Shown piece by piece: positions 1 to 6,468 of a stretch of DNA of 9,339 bases (positions are counted from its first letter, which is position 1; every line of letters begins with the position of its first letter). The position numbers and the translations under genes were made by a program. The stretch covers positions 1 to 9,339 of the forward strand of contig JAIXZQ010000121.1 in assembly GCA_027489475.1 (NCBI GenBank). The letters are read 5' to 3'. The notes beneath the pieces are model-generated. The model made no database searches. It was not told the DNA's origin and saw only the letters and a list, made by a program, of their open reading frames with translations. This stretch comes from Methylophilus sp. (GTDB taxonomy: Bacteria; Pseudomonadota; Gammaproteobacteria; Burkholderiales; Methylophilaceae).

Positions 1-532
1 AGGCCTGCAAGCCTGCAAATGCAGTGCCCCCGACCACCAGCGCAATCCCCGTGAATAAGGCGAATACCACCACAGCCAAAATATTGCCCTCTGCGAGCGC
101 TTTAAACGGATTCACGAATAAACCATGTAAAAAGCTGGCGAAAAACGCAGGTAAGCGCATACTTTTCGCCTCAAACTGTTGCAGCGCGCCCTCAAACATG
201 GCCAGATGCAAGCCCGCTCCAGGTTTAAACACATGACTCGCCAGCAGGCCGATGACAATGGCCAGCACCATACTCAACATAAAAAACAACAAGGTCAGGC
301 GCCAGACCTGATGCATTTGCCGATGTTGGCGCAAACTGGCAATGCCCACCACAATCGAGCAAAACACCAAAGGTACCAGCACCATTTTCAGCAAATCAAC
401 AAACAATGTACCCACCATGGTCGCCGTATACATGGCCGCCTCTGGGGCACTGCCATGCGATAACCAGCCAAAAAACACGCCAACAATCGCGGCAATCAAC
501 ATCTGCGTATTCAGACTAAGACGATTCAACAT
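1..532 (-). CDS. Dicarboxylate/amino acid:cation symporter (DAACS, SDF family), N-terminal part
   Basis: Inner-membrane secondary transporter of the GltP/DctA type, which takes up C4-dicarboxylates or acidic amino acids with H+ or Na+. Only the first 177 codons are in the window; the C-terminal half with the HP1/HP2 hairpins and substrate-binding residues lies beyond base 1. Visible hydrophobic helices are at about residues 9-25, 36-66, 79-100 and 150-175. Family signatures are LKMVLVPLVF at 48-57 followed by VVGI, VFKPGAG at 101-107, and NPFKALAEGNIL at 141-152. The start is the ATG at 532-530. An in-frame TAA lies 18 bases upstream with no other start codon between. The ribosome-binding site is poor. 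The gene lies downstream of pqqA on the same strand, but the terminator at 701-725 separates them, so it probably has its own promoter in 533-700. The exact substrate cannot be told from this half. Confidence 0.9.
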   Translation of the reverse strand, partial: MLNRLSLNTQMLIAAIVGVFFGWLSHGSAPEAAMYTATMVGTLFVDLLKMVLVPLVFCSIVVGIASLRQHRQMHQVWRLTLLFFMLSMVLAIVIGLLASHVFKPGAGLHLAMFEGALQQFEAKSMRLPAFFASFLHGLFVNPFKALAEGNILAVVVFALFTGIALVVGGTAFAGLQA

Positions 533-700
533 GGAAGAGACAGACAGTGGTTAATAGACATGCAGCATAGTTTAACTGAGCCACGAACAGGCAACGAAAA
601 AATTGACGCCTCCATACATAGATGATCGAGGCTGGCGAGGTCGGTGACTATCAATCAGCGCGCCTCTGTTGATCCCCGTTTAAGCCAGTGTAGAAAACAA
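533..700 (-). other. Intergenic leader of the symporter gene with a weak hairpin
   Basis: No convincing gene is visible here. On the minus strand a 5-bp GC stem pairs 632-628 (GCCTC) with 612-608 (GAGGC) across a 15-base loop. It is followed, after 5 bases, by a run of six U encoded by 602-597. It could be a weak terminator or attenuator ahead of the symporter, but the gap between stem and U-run makes this doubtful. A -35-like TTGCCT followed 19 bases later by TATGCT lies nearer the symporter start, but the spacing is long. Confidence 0.25.
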
Positions 701-725
701 AAAACCCGACGCTGGGTCGGGTTTT
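701..725 (-). terminator. Intrinsic terminator downstream of pqqA
   Basis: A perfect 10-bp stem pairs 701-710 (AAAACCCGAC) with 716-725 (GTCGGGTTTT) around the 5-base loop GCTGG. On the minus strand the stem runs straight into a U-rich tract (TTTTTTGTTTTC), so it ends transcripts coming from pqqA. On the plus strand the T stretch is only four bases before CGTC, so activity that way is less likely. It insulates pqqA from the symporter. Confidence 0.88.
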
Positions 726-729
726 CGTC

Positions 730-749
730 ATTTTAGCCTGAGCTAAAAT
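730..749 (-). repeat. AU-rich hairpin touching the pqqA stop codon
   Basis: A perfect 8-bp inverted repeat: ATTTTAGC at 730-737 and GCTAAAAT at 742-749, with a 4-base loop. Its arm shares one base with the pqqA stop codon (751-749), and it lies five or so bases ahead of the GC-rich terminator. In the transcript it gives two stem-loops in tandem after the pqqA reading frame. It may protect the short mRNA from 3' decay or add to termination; neither role is shown by sequence alone. Confidence 0.6.
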
Positions 750-820
750 TATTTGTTCATTACGTACATAGTTACTTCAAAGCCAAAACGCATTTCAGTA
801 GCAGCTGGTTTAGTCCACAT
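749..820 (-). CDS. pqqA: PqqA, pyrroloquinoline quinone precursor peptide
   Basis: A 23-residue ribosomally made peptide whose glutamate and tyrosine become the backbone of the PQQ cofactor. In the known pathway the radical-SAM enzyme PqqE, with the chaperone PqqD, joins the two side chains, and PqqB/C/F-type enzymes finish the molecule. The peptide begins [11 protein letters not shown] and continues [12 protein letters not shown]. The diagnostic E-x-x-x-Y is Glu15 and Tyr19, within the GFEVTMY core, and the MWxKP start is typical of the family. Length matches the 23-24 residues usual for PqqA. The start is the ATG at 820-818, preceded by a strong GAGGAG Shine-Dalgarno sequence 7 bases upstream. 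No pqqB, C, D or E is adjacent: rsmB-like lies upstream and a symporter downstream, so this is a solitary copy. There is no clear terminator between it and the rsmB-like gene, so read-through from that operon is possible. The gene is easily missed because of its size. Confidence 0.95.
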   Translation of the reverse strand: MWTKPAATEMRFGFEVTMYVMNK

Positions 821-868
821 GGTATTTCTCCTCATTGAAAGTTAAGTGATTCGGTACAACGTGTGCAC

Positions 869-897
869 AGTATGAACGCATGCTCAGCCTTTGTAGA
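869..897 (-). promoter_or_regulatory. Candidate sigma-70 promoter for pqqA
   Basis: On the minus strand TCTACA (897-892) and CATACT (874-869) are separated by 17 bases, each matching 4 of 6 consensus positions. Transcription would start near 862, giving a leader of about 40 bases before the pqqA ATG. A TGTGCACA palindrome (862-869) sits at the predicted start point. The match is modest, so this is only a candidate. Confidence 0.3.
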
Positions 898-916
898 GGG
901 CAATTTTACTTGAATC

Positions 917-2227
917 TCACTCATGATTTTCAGCAGTGAGGCCAGCGTTTGCGCTCGCTTTTTCAAACACGGCGGCAAAAAAGCCATCGGTACCGTGCAA
1001 GTGAGGCAAGAGCTTTAAATAATCACCGGTATCTAAGCAGATATTCTGCTGCGCGAGGACGGCATGCGCGGGCATCAATGAAAACTCAGGATGCGCGGCC
1101 AAAAACGCTTCGGCGATGGCTTCGTTTTCATCACGCAACAGACTGCAAGTGGCATAAATCACGCGCCCCCCCGCTTTGCATAGTTTGGCAGCACGGGCCA
1201 AGATATTGCTTTGTTTGCTATTCAGCTCGGCAATATCTTCTTCTGCCTGACGCCATTTTAAATCTGGGTTGCGGCGCAGCGTACCCAAGCCACTGCAAGG
1301 CGCATCGACCAAAACACGGTCAAACTTGCCATTTAGGCGTTTGAGTTTGAGGTCGTTTTCATTATTGATCAATTGCGCTTGCAGATTGGAAAGGCCACTG
1401 CGTTTAAGGCGTTGCCCCAGATTGTTCAGGCGTTTTTCTGAGACATCAAAGGCATACAGGCGGCCAGTGTTTTTCATCAGCGCACCCAGTGCCAGCGTTT
1501 TACCGCCTGCGCCGGCACACAGGTCGGCCACCATCTGGCCGCGCTTGGGGGCGACCAGATAGCTGAGCAACTGGCTGCCTTCGTCCTGCACCTCAATTTT
1601 GCCTTCGGTATATAAAATATGCTTACCGATGTTTAATCGCGCCGCCATGCGGATGCCCACCGGCGAATAAGGTGTGGGGACAATCACGTTATCTTTAACT
1701 GTGTTTTCTGCCAGCATACGGCTGAGCACTTCTTCTCGGCTGGCTTTAATGGTGTTCACCCGCAGGTCTAAACTGGCCTGTTCAAACATGCTGCGGCAAA
1801 TGGTCATGGCTTGTTCTTCACCATACTCTGCCACCAGTTTATGCCAAAACCAGTCACGCACATCGGCCAACACTGCGGGCGAGAATCCTTCACTGTTTTG
1901 ACTCTTGATGGCCACTGCCCACTCTTTTTGGCGCGCGTCCAGCATGTCATCTAGATCGCGTATGCTTTTGCCTTCAATCTTAAGCATCCACGCAATGATG
2001 AGTTTGCGGGTGTCTTCGGGCTCGTCCGGGCTGGTCATGCTGACTTGGCGCAGATAGCGATAACGCCGTAATACGCCATAAGCGGTTTCAGCCACCCAAG
2101 CACGGTCTTTGGTGCCTAACTCGCGGTGTTGCCGAAAAAATTCGCCTAGCTTGGCATCGGCAGGGCTCTCAAACTTTAACAAATCGTTTAACAGCATCGC
2201 TGTCTGGCGCATCAGGGTGGGGGTCAT
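917..2227 (-). CDS. RsmB/NOP-family SAM-dependent rRNA (cytosine-5) methyltransferase
   Basis: Cytoplasmic RNA m5C methyltransferase of the Fmu/RsmB/NOP class, 436 residues, close to the 429 of E. coli RsmB, which makes m5C967 in 16S rRNA. The N-terminal ~140 residues correspond in position to the NusB-like domain. The catalytic Rossmann domain shows the SAM-binding motif DLCAGAGGKT (235-244), the acidic loop DVSEKR (261-266), motif IV DAPCSGLGT (308-316) with Cys311, and motif VI YATCSLLRDEN (358-368) with Cys361. Both cysteines of the two-cysteine mechanism are present: the motif VI cysteine attacks the base and the motif IV cysteine aids release. The start is the ATG at 2227, preceded by the purine-rich AGAGAGAAAGAAG. 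It lies 24 bases after the larger DUF3108 gene, as the last large gene of the purM operon. Betaproteobacteria often have a second RsmB next to fmt, so I do not assign the rsmB symbol; the target cytosine is unproven. Confidence 0.9.
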   Translation of the reverse strand: MTPTLMRQTAMLLNDLLKFESPADAKLGEFFRQHRELGTKDRAWVAETAYGVLRRYRYLRQVSMTSPDEPEDTRKLIIAWMLKIEGKSIRDLDDMLDARQKEWAVAIKSQNSEGFSPAVLADVRDWFWHKLVAEYGEEQAMTICRSMFEQASLDLRVNTIKASREEVLSRMLAENTVKDNVIVPTPYSPVGIRMAARLNIGKHILYTEGKIEVQDEGSQLLSYLVAPKRGQMVADLCAGAGGKTLALGALMKNTGRLYAFDVSEKRLNNLGQRLKRSGLSNLQAQLINNENDLKLKRLNGKFDRVLVDAPCSGLGTLRRNPDLKWRQAEEDIAELNSKQSNILARAAKLCKAGGRVIYATCSLLRDENEAIAEAFLAAHPEFSLMPAHAVLAQQNICLDTGDYLKLLPHLHGTDGFFAAVFEKASANAGLTAENHE

Positions 2228-2251
2228 ACTACTTCTTTCTCTCTGTGAGCA

Positions 2252-3355
2252 TTAATCGGCGATTAACCGCGTGGCTACCTGCTCGATCACCATGCCGTTT
2301 TTCTCCAGTTTTTTGATTTTGACCGGCACATAGCGGTATTCGCTGGCCAGCCATAAGTCTATTTTTTCATCGGTGCCACCGCGGGTATGCGCGATATGCA
2401 CTGTGGCCACACTGCGGTCAGCAATGGTCAAGGTATCTTCGCCTTCAAACACATATTCATACTCCCCCAAGCGTCGCCCATTGGTGAGCGTAACCCGCAT
2501 CTCTTGCAAGGGCGGTATAAACATAAACTGATACATAAAGCTCAGCAAATCTTGCGTATTGGCTGGCAGCGCTAATTGTTGCTCGCCTTTGCTGGTTTTC
2601 AACGTCAGGCTGGACTGCGCCCAATCAAATGTCGCCTCATAGGTTTTATCCGCCCGCTGCCCAAAAGCATAACGATAAAACGCAGGCTTAAGCCCGGCCA
2701 GCGTCACGCTACCACGGCTCACCTGCTCCAGTGACGGATACAGCAACTTGAGCAAGCCACGACCTTGTACCTTCCATTGCAGCTGATAAGTGTCTGGTGA
2801 CTCGCGCTGATACTCAATGCTTGCGCTACCTGCCGGGCTGGTCTGACCGTTGAGAAATAAATCAAAGGTGGTGCTGACATGCTGATAAGGGGGCGCTGCT
2901 GTTTCTTCTTCACTGGGCGGTGGCGGCGCTGGCTGATGCCAGGCAGCCAATGCCGCAGCTTGAGTCGCTGCAGCCTCTGCTGCTTCATCGACAACTGGCG
3001 GCGTTGCTTGCGGGGTCTCAGCCACGGCGGTCACTGTGTCAGTGGGGGTGACCTCGGGTATCGTTACAGGCGGCAGCAGCGGGCTTGGTGCTTTGCTTGG
3101 GTTGGGCGCGACAGAGGGGGCAGGCACTACAGAAGGGGTAGGCACCGAAGACGCAGGCTGCGCAACGGGGGGGGAAGGTGGCGGCAGTAAGCGTGCTTGT
3201 AATAACGCTGGCGGTGCGGACGACCTCTGCCAGCCCGGCAAACCGCCTATGCTCAACAATACACCAAGATGCAACACGAGTGAACACAGCAACCCGACCA
3301 GGAATGGCTTGGTGACCCGTTGTGCCATCCAATGTCGCAATCGCTGTGCCTGCAT
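2252..3355 (-). CDS. Membrane-anchored DUF3108 protein with TonB/TolA-like N-terminal anchor and Pro-rich linker
   Basis: A 367-residue envelope protein of unknown function. In order it has a basic N-terminus (1-17), one membrane helix (about 18-39), a Pro/Ala/Ser-rich linker (about 48-157) with a loose PxPS repeat, and a C-terminal DUF3108 domain (about 160-367). The helix contains Ser25-LVL-His29, the SxxxH spacing seen in the TonB and TolA anchors that contact ExbBD or TolQR; helix plus extended linker plus periplasmic domain is also their layout. No Lys-rich stretch typical of TonB is visible. The DUF3108 part shares NTQDLLS (266-272), TNGRRL and YVPVKIKKL with the paralogue next door. 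The start chosen is the ATG at 3355-3353, with AAGG about 9 bases upstream; a GTG directly before it (3358) could start one residue earlier. An 8-base C run lies at codons 61-63. It sits 44 bases after the smaller DUF3108 gene and 24 before the rsmB-like gene. Membrane topology is inferred; function is not known. Confidence 0.85.
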   Translation of the reverse strand: MQAQRLRHWMAQRVTKPFLVGLLCSLVLHLGVLLSIGGLPGWQRSSAPPALLQARLLPPPSPPVAQPASSVPTPSVVPAPSVAPNPSKAPSPLLPPVTIPEVTPTDTVTAVAETPQATPPVVDEAAEAAATQAAALAAWHQPAPPPPSEEETAAPPYQHVSTTFDLFLNGQTSPAGSASIEYQRESPDTYQLQWKVQGRGLLKLLYPSLEQVSRGSVTLAGLKPAFYRYAFGQRADKTYEATFDWAQSSLTLKTSKGEQQLALPANTQDLLSFMYQFMFIPPLQEMRVTLTNGRRLGEYEYVFEGEDTLTIADRSVATVHIAHTRGGTDEKIDLWLASEYRYVPVKIKKLEKNGMVIEQVATRLIAD

Positions 3356-3399
3356 CACTGGCTACCTTTCACTGTCGCCCAGCTTGATGACACGCCGCA

Positions 3400-4092
3400 T
3401 TAAGGCCCGCTGATGTGGGTGATGACTTGCTCGATGTCTTTGCCATCGTCATGCAACACCAGTTTCACCGGTAAATAATGCTGGTCTTTGGCCAGATAAA
3501 GTGTTTTTTCACCTTCGCTATCATCGATTTTAATTACCCGAAAGCTGCCTGCTTCGGTGGTCATTGGGCTCGCTTCTTCAGTCACAATAAAAGTATGCAT
3601 GGCGAGTTTTTTTCCGTTAGTCACCGGTAATCGCAGTTGCCCCATCACCGGCGGCTTTAGCATCCAACAATACATCACACTCAGCAAGTCTTGCGTATTT
3701 ACCGAGAGCTGCGCACTGGTTTGCGTGTCTTTATTTTGCATACTCAACTGCTTTTTTTTCCAGTCAAACCGACTCAGTAGGGCTTTTTCTGGTCGCTTGG
3801 ATTGGTGCGATTCAAACTGTGTTGGGCGCATGCGTTGACTGATGACTTGACCTTGACTGCTCAAACTACGTTCACCCATCAGGCGGTAAATACCCTTGCC
3901 AACCGTCACAGATGATAGGGTGTAGCTTTGGGGTGTCAAGGTTAAGCGTTCAGTCACCTCACCTATCGTCACCCCGTGCTGTCTCACGTCAAACTGTAAT
4001 TCATAGCTCCCCAGCTTAAGGGGTGCCGCGTGCGTGGTGATAAACCACAGCGCCCCAGCAAGCCCGCACAGCCATTGCGCAACGCGCAGCAT
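3400..4092 (-). CDS. Secreted DUF3108 domain protein
   Basis: A 230-residue protein, probably periplasmic. Residues 1-22 look like a Sec signal peptide: Met-Leu-Arg, a hydrophobic core rich in Leu, Ala and Trp, then THA-A-P as a likely cleavage site near residue 22. The rest is one DUF3108 domain. It shares NTQDLLSVMY, VTNGKKL, LYLAKDQHYLPVKL and IEQV near the C-terminus with the larger DUF3108 protein downstream, so the two are tandem paralogues. The start chosen is the ATG at 4092-4090, 4 bases after the purM stop. A longer frame from 4167 would overlap purM by 71 bases and would bury the signal peptide behind a 25-residue extension, so I reject it. The Shine-Dalgarno sequence is weak, which fits translational coupling to purM. 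The family has no assigned biochemical function that I can state with confidence. Confidence 0.85.
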   Translation of the reverse strand: MLRVAQWLCGLAGALWFITTHAAPLKLGSYELQFDVRQHGVTIGEVTERLTLTPQSYTLSSVTVGKGIYRLMGERSLSSQGQVISQRMRPTQFESHQSKRPEKALLSRFDWKKKQLSMQNKDTQTSAQLSVNTQDLLSVMYCWMLKPPVMGQLRLPVTNGKKLAMHTFIVTEEASPMTTEAGSFRVIKIDDSEGEKTLYLAKDQHYLPVKLVLHDDGKDIEQVITHISGP

Positions 4093-4096
4093 AGGC

Positions 4097-5140
4097 TTAC
4101 ACCACCACAGTGGGCGCTTCGCCAGTCTGCTGGGCGCGGATATGGCCAATGCAATAGACCGTCTCACCGGCCTCAGACAGTACCGCCTGCGCTTGCGCGG
4201 CGTCTGCCGCTGAAACGATGACTGCCATGCCTATACCGCAGTTAAAGGTGCGATACAGCTCCAAGGGGGCGATATTGCCTTGTGCTTGCAACCATTGAAA
4301 CAAGGGTGGCAAGGTCCAGCTGCTGGCTTGTACTTCTGCGGTCAATCCGGCAGGGAGCACACGTGGAATATTCTCGGTAATACCGCCACCGGTAATATGT
4401 GCCATACCTTTAACCGGCAAGGTCGCCAACAATTGGAGGATAGATTTCACATACAACTTGGTCGGCGCCATCACCACGTCTTTAAATGGGCGGCCATGAA
4501 AATCCGCTTCCATATCGATGCCGGATTGCGCGATCAATTTGCGAATCAAAGAATAGCCGTTGGAGTGGGCGCCACTCGATGCCAAGCCTAACACCACATC
4601 ACCGGCTTGAATGGTGGAGCCATCAATGATGTTGGCTTTTTCAACGCAGCCGACAGCAAAGCCAGCCAAATCATATTCGCCAGCAGGATACATGCCTGGC
4701 ATCTCGGCGGTTTCACCGCCTACCAGCGCACAACCCGATTCTTCACAACCTTGGGCGATGCCCTTAATCACGGCCGCCGCAGTACCCACTTCAAGCTTAC
4801 CGCAGGCAAAATAATCGAGAAAAAACAAGGGCTCAGCGCCTTGTACCAAAATATCGTTAACGCTCATGGCGACCAAATCAATACCAACCGTATCATGCTT
4901 GTTCAACTGAAACGCCAGCTTGAGTTTGGTCCCTACCCCATCGGTGCCAGACACCAGCACGGGCTCTTTGTACTTACCGGGGACGGCAAATAATGAACCA
5001 AAGCCGCCAATCCCGCCCATGACTTCTGGGCGCAGCGTACGCTTGGCAAAAGGTTTGATTTGTTCAACCAGGGCATCGCCTGCTTCAATATCGACACCGG
5101 CGTCACGGTAGGTGACCGAAGGGGTATTAGAAGTGGTCAA
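4097..5140 (-). CDS. purM: Phosphoribosylformylglycinamidine cyclo-ligase (AIR synthetase)
   Basis: Fifth step of de novo purine synthesis: FGAM + ATP gives AIR + ADP + Pi, in the cytoplasm, as a homodimer. The 347 residues from the TTG at 5140 compare with 345 in E. coli PurM. Family motifs in order are [12 protein letters not shown] (11-22), [10 protein letters not shown] (42-51), [13 protein letters not shown] (64-76), [19 protein letters not shown] (86-104), [13 protein letters not shown] (139-151), SNGYSLIR (193-200), and the Gly-rich [13 protein letters not shown] (248-260). There is no in-frame ATG before codon 41. The TTG at 5140 gives the family's normal N-terminus and follows GAGAAAC at a suitable distance; an upstream TTG at 5200 would add 20 residues unlike PurM. 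It is the first gene of the operon. purN, which often follows purM, is not here. The probable promoter lies at 5224-5253. Confidence 0.96.
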   Translation of the reverse strand: MTTSNTPSVTYRDAGVDIEAGDALVEQIKPFAKRTLRPEVMGGIGGFGSLFAVPGKYKEPVLVSGTDGVGTKLKLAFQLNKHDTVGIDLVAMSVNDILVQGAEPLFFLDYFACGKLEVGTAAAVIKGIAQGCEESGCALVGGETAEMPGMYPAGEYDLAGFAVGCVEKANIIDGSTIQAGDVVLGLASSGAHSNGYSLIRKLIAQSGIDMEADFHGRPFKDVVMAPTKLYVKSILQLLATLPVKGMAHITGGGITENIPRVLPAGLTAEVQASSWTLPPLFQWLQAQGNIAPLELYRTFNCGIGMAVIVSAADAAQAQAVLSEAGETVYCIGHIRAQQTGEAPTVVV

Positions 5141-5223
5141 GTGTTTCTCGTTTCTTTGCTTGCAATTAATCAAGGCCAACCCGCTGGCTGTGCGCAACAA
5201 CGCATGTGCTCGGGTGGAAATTC

Positions 5224-5253
5224 AGTATAATTTTAAAATAATCATTATTTTAA
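5224..5253 (-). promoter_or_regulatory. Candidate purM promoter, overlapping a divergent plus-strand -10 element
   Basis: On the minus strand TTAAAA (5253-5248) and TATACT (5229-5224) are 18 bases apart, a fair sigma-70 promoter that would start transcription near 5217, about 77 bases before the purM TTG. On the plus strand a perfect TATAAT occupies 5226-5231. It could drive the AI-2E gene with a leader of about 65 bases, but I see no good -35 for it. The two promoters would overlap, so they may compete or share one regulator. Confidence 0.45.
5233..5253. repeat. Perfect AT-rich inverted repeat in the purM/AI-2E divergent region (possible operator)
   Basis: The arms TTAAAATAAT (5233-5242) and ATTATTTTAA (5244-5253) are exact reverse complements around a single C at 5243. 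The repeat covers the putative purM -35 and abuts the plus-strand -10, the position expected of an operator. Its core ATAATCATTAT (5238-5248) equals the centre of the Fur box; I count 13 of 19 matches to the classical 19-base consensus and 10 of 14 to the 7-1-7 form. It does not resemble the PurR site of E. coli. AT-rich sequence can give such matches by chance. Confidence 0.5.
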
Positions 5254-5302
5254 CGCATCTTGCCGCTTCGACCTATGCCGGAATGTGCAGCGTGAGGGCC
5301 CC

Positions 5303-6433
5303 ATGTCAGACCAAGAAGCGCAACCATCGATAGCCACCCAATTCGTTAGCGACCACCGCTGGTGGATTGTGACCGCCATATTGGTGTATTTGTTTTATTT
5401 GCTTGAGCCAGTGCTGACACCGTTTTTAGCTGCGGCAGTCATCGCCTATATGCTGGACCCGTTGGTTGACCGCTTGAGCGCACTGGGGTGGCGCGACTGG
5501 CAAGTTGGCCGTACGTTGGCCTCGTTGCTGGTCATGCTAGGCGTCTTATTGGCATTTATTAGCCTGTTATTAATCATCATCCCGCTGTTGCAACAACAAT
5601 CGCTGTTAATTGCACAACGCTTACCCGATGTACTGGATCATTTTCACCAACAAGTTGAGCCCTGGCTAATGCAACATTTTGGCTTGCGGCTGGATATTCA
5701 GCATGACCAATTGCAAGCCCTGCTCAAGCAACACTGGCAAACGGCGGGTAGCATACTTGGGGCCGTGCTATTGAGCGCCGGTGAAAAAAGCCTGAGCCTG
5801 CTCAGCGTGATTGCCAATCTATTGTTATTGCCGGTGGTGCTGTTTTATTTTCTACGCGACTGGGATCGCATGGTGGCCGAAATCGGCGCATTGATTCCGC
5901 GCAACTGGATTGCGCAAACACGCAGCGTGTGTGGCGAGATAGACCGCGTGGTGGCCGAATTTTTGCGCGGTCAATTGTCGGTGATGTTGTCTTTATGCCT
6001 GTTTTACAGCGTCAGCTTGTGGATGGCTGGACTGGATATGGCCCTCTCGCTTGGCATGATTGCAGGCTTGCTCAGCTTTGTCCCTTATTTAGGCTTTGCA
6101 CTGGCATTTGTGCTGGCACTGGGCTTGGCCGTCTTGCAATTTGCCGCGCTGAGCCAAGTCATCCCCGTGCTGTTGGTGTTTGGCGTGGGGCAATTGGTGG
6201 AGAGTTTTATCTTAACCCCACACTTGGTGGGCGATCGCATTGGTTTGCACCCGGTGATCGTCATTTTGGCCTTACTGGCCGGCGGACAATTATTTGGGTT
6301 TGCCGGCGTATTGCTGGCATTGCCCGTCAGTGCAGCGATTGCGGTCGGCGTGCGCCACACCAAACAAAGTTACTTGCGCAGTGATGCTTACCTGAGCAGC
6401 CAGCCAAGTTTGATTAAAACGCTGGACGAATAA
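5303..6433 (+). CDS. AI-2E family transporter (PerM/TqsA-like permease)
   Basis: Multi-pass inner-membrane protein of the AI-2E exporter superfamily, 376 residues, about the usual size. Members have been linked to autoinducer-2 export, Na+/H+ antiport and other roles, so the substrate is open. Hydrophobic segments lie at about residues 21-51, 70-95, 150-184, 222-245, 250-280, 284-305 and 315-350. A polar, amphipathic stretch (97-150) follows the first helices, as is common in the family. Signatures are FLRGQLSVML (220-229), FVPYLG (259-264), and LTPHLVGDRIGLHPV (304-318) followed by the Gly-rich GGQLFGFAGVLLALP (327-341). The ATG at 5303 is preferred because GAGG lies about 6 bases upstream; a GTG at 5285 would add six residues. 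hda starts 35 bases downstream, so the two are likely co-transcribed. The same pairing is familiar next to purM in other proteobacteria, as far as I recall. Confidence 0.92.
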   Translation: MSDQEAQPSIATQFVSDHRWWIVTAILVYLFYLLEPVLTPFLAAAVIAYMLDPLVDRLSALGWRDWQVGRTLASLLVMLGVLLAFISLLLIIIPLLQQQSLLIAQRLPDVLDHFHQQVEPWLMQHFGLRLDIQHDQLQALLKQHWQTAGSILGAVLLSAGEKSLSLLSVIANLLLLPVVLFYFLRDWDRMVAEIGALIPRNWIAQTRSVCGEIDRVVAEFLRGQLSVMLSLCLFYSVSLWMAGLDMALSLGMIAGLLSFVPYLGFALAFVLALGLAVLQFAALSQVIPVLLVFGVGQLVESFILTPHLVGDRIGLHPVIVILALLAGGQLFGFAGVLLALPVSAAIAVGVRHTKQSYLRSDAYLSSQPSLIKTLDE

Positions 6434-6468
6434 GTGCGACGGCGCTGCGGGATGGATGGTGTTTGGTT

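Noticed and set aside
583..630. 15-codon small frame on the minus strand starting MYGGVNF
   Set aside because: It has no ribosome-binding site and no family resemblance; such short frames are expected by chance.
1166..1172. Run of seven C in the rsmB-like gene
   Set aside because: It encodes the conserved AGGRV segment of the methyltransferase and the frame is intact; there is no sign of a contingency locus.
949..1344. 131-codon plus-strand frame opposite the rsmB-like gene
   Set aside because: It is a reverse-strand shadow of a gene with intact catalytic motifs and has no ribosome-binding site.
2252..2266. TTAATCG-G-CGATTAA palindrome at the end of the larger DUF3108 gene
   Set aside because: It is made largely of the last codons and stop, has no U-run and lies inside an operon, so it is probably chance.
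4093..4167. Longer start for the secreted DUF3108 protein
   Set aside because: It would overlap purM by 71 bases and place 25 charged residues before a clear signal peptide; the ATG at 4092 fits better.
4607..4993. 128-codon plus-strand frame opposite purM
   Set aside because: It is antisense to conserved purM motifs, with low-complexity, unrecognisable translation.
5141..5200. N-terminal extension of purM from an upstream TTG
   Set aside because: The added 20 residues do not resemble PurM, and the length from 5140 already matches the family.
5929..6384. 151-codon plus-strand frame inside the AI-2E gene
   Set aside because: It is a shifted frame of the permease gene; the protein is rich in Arg, Trp and Cys and shows no motif.
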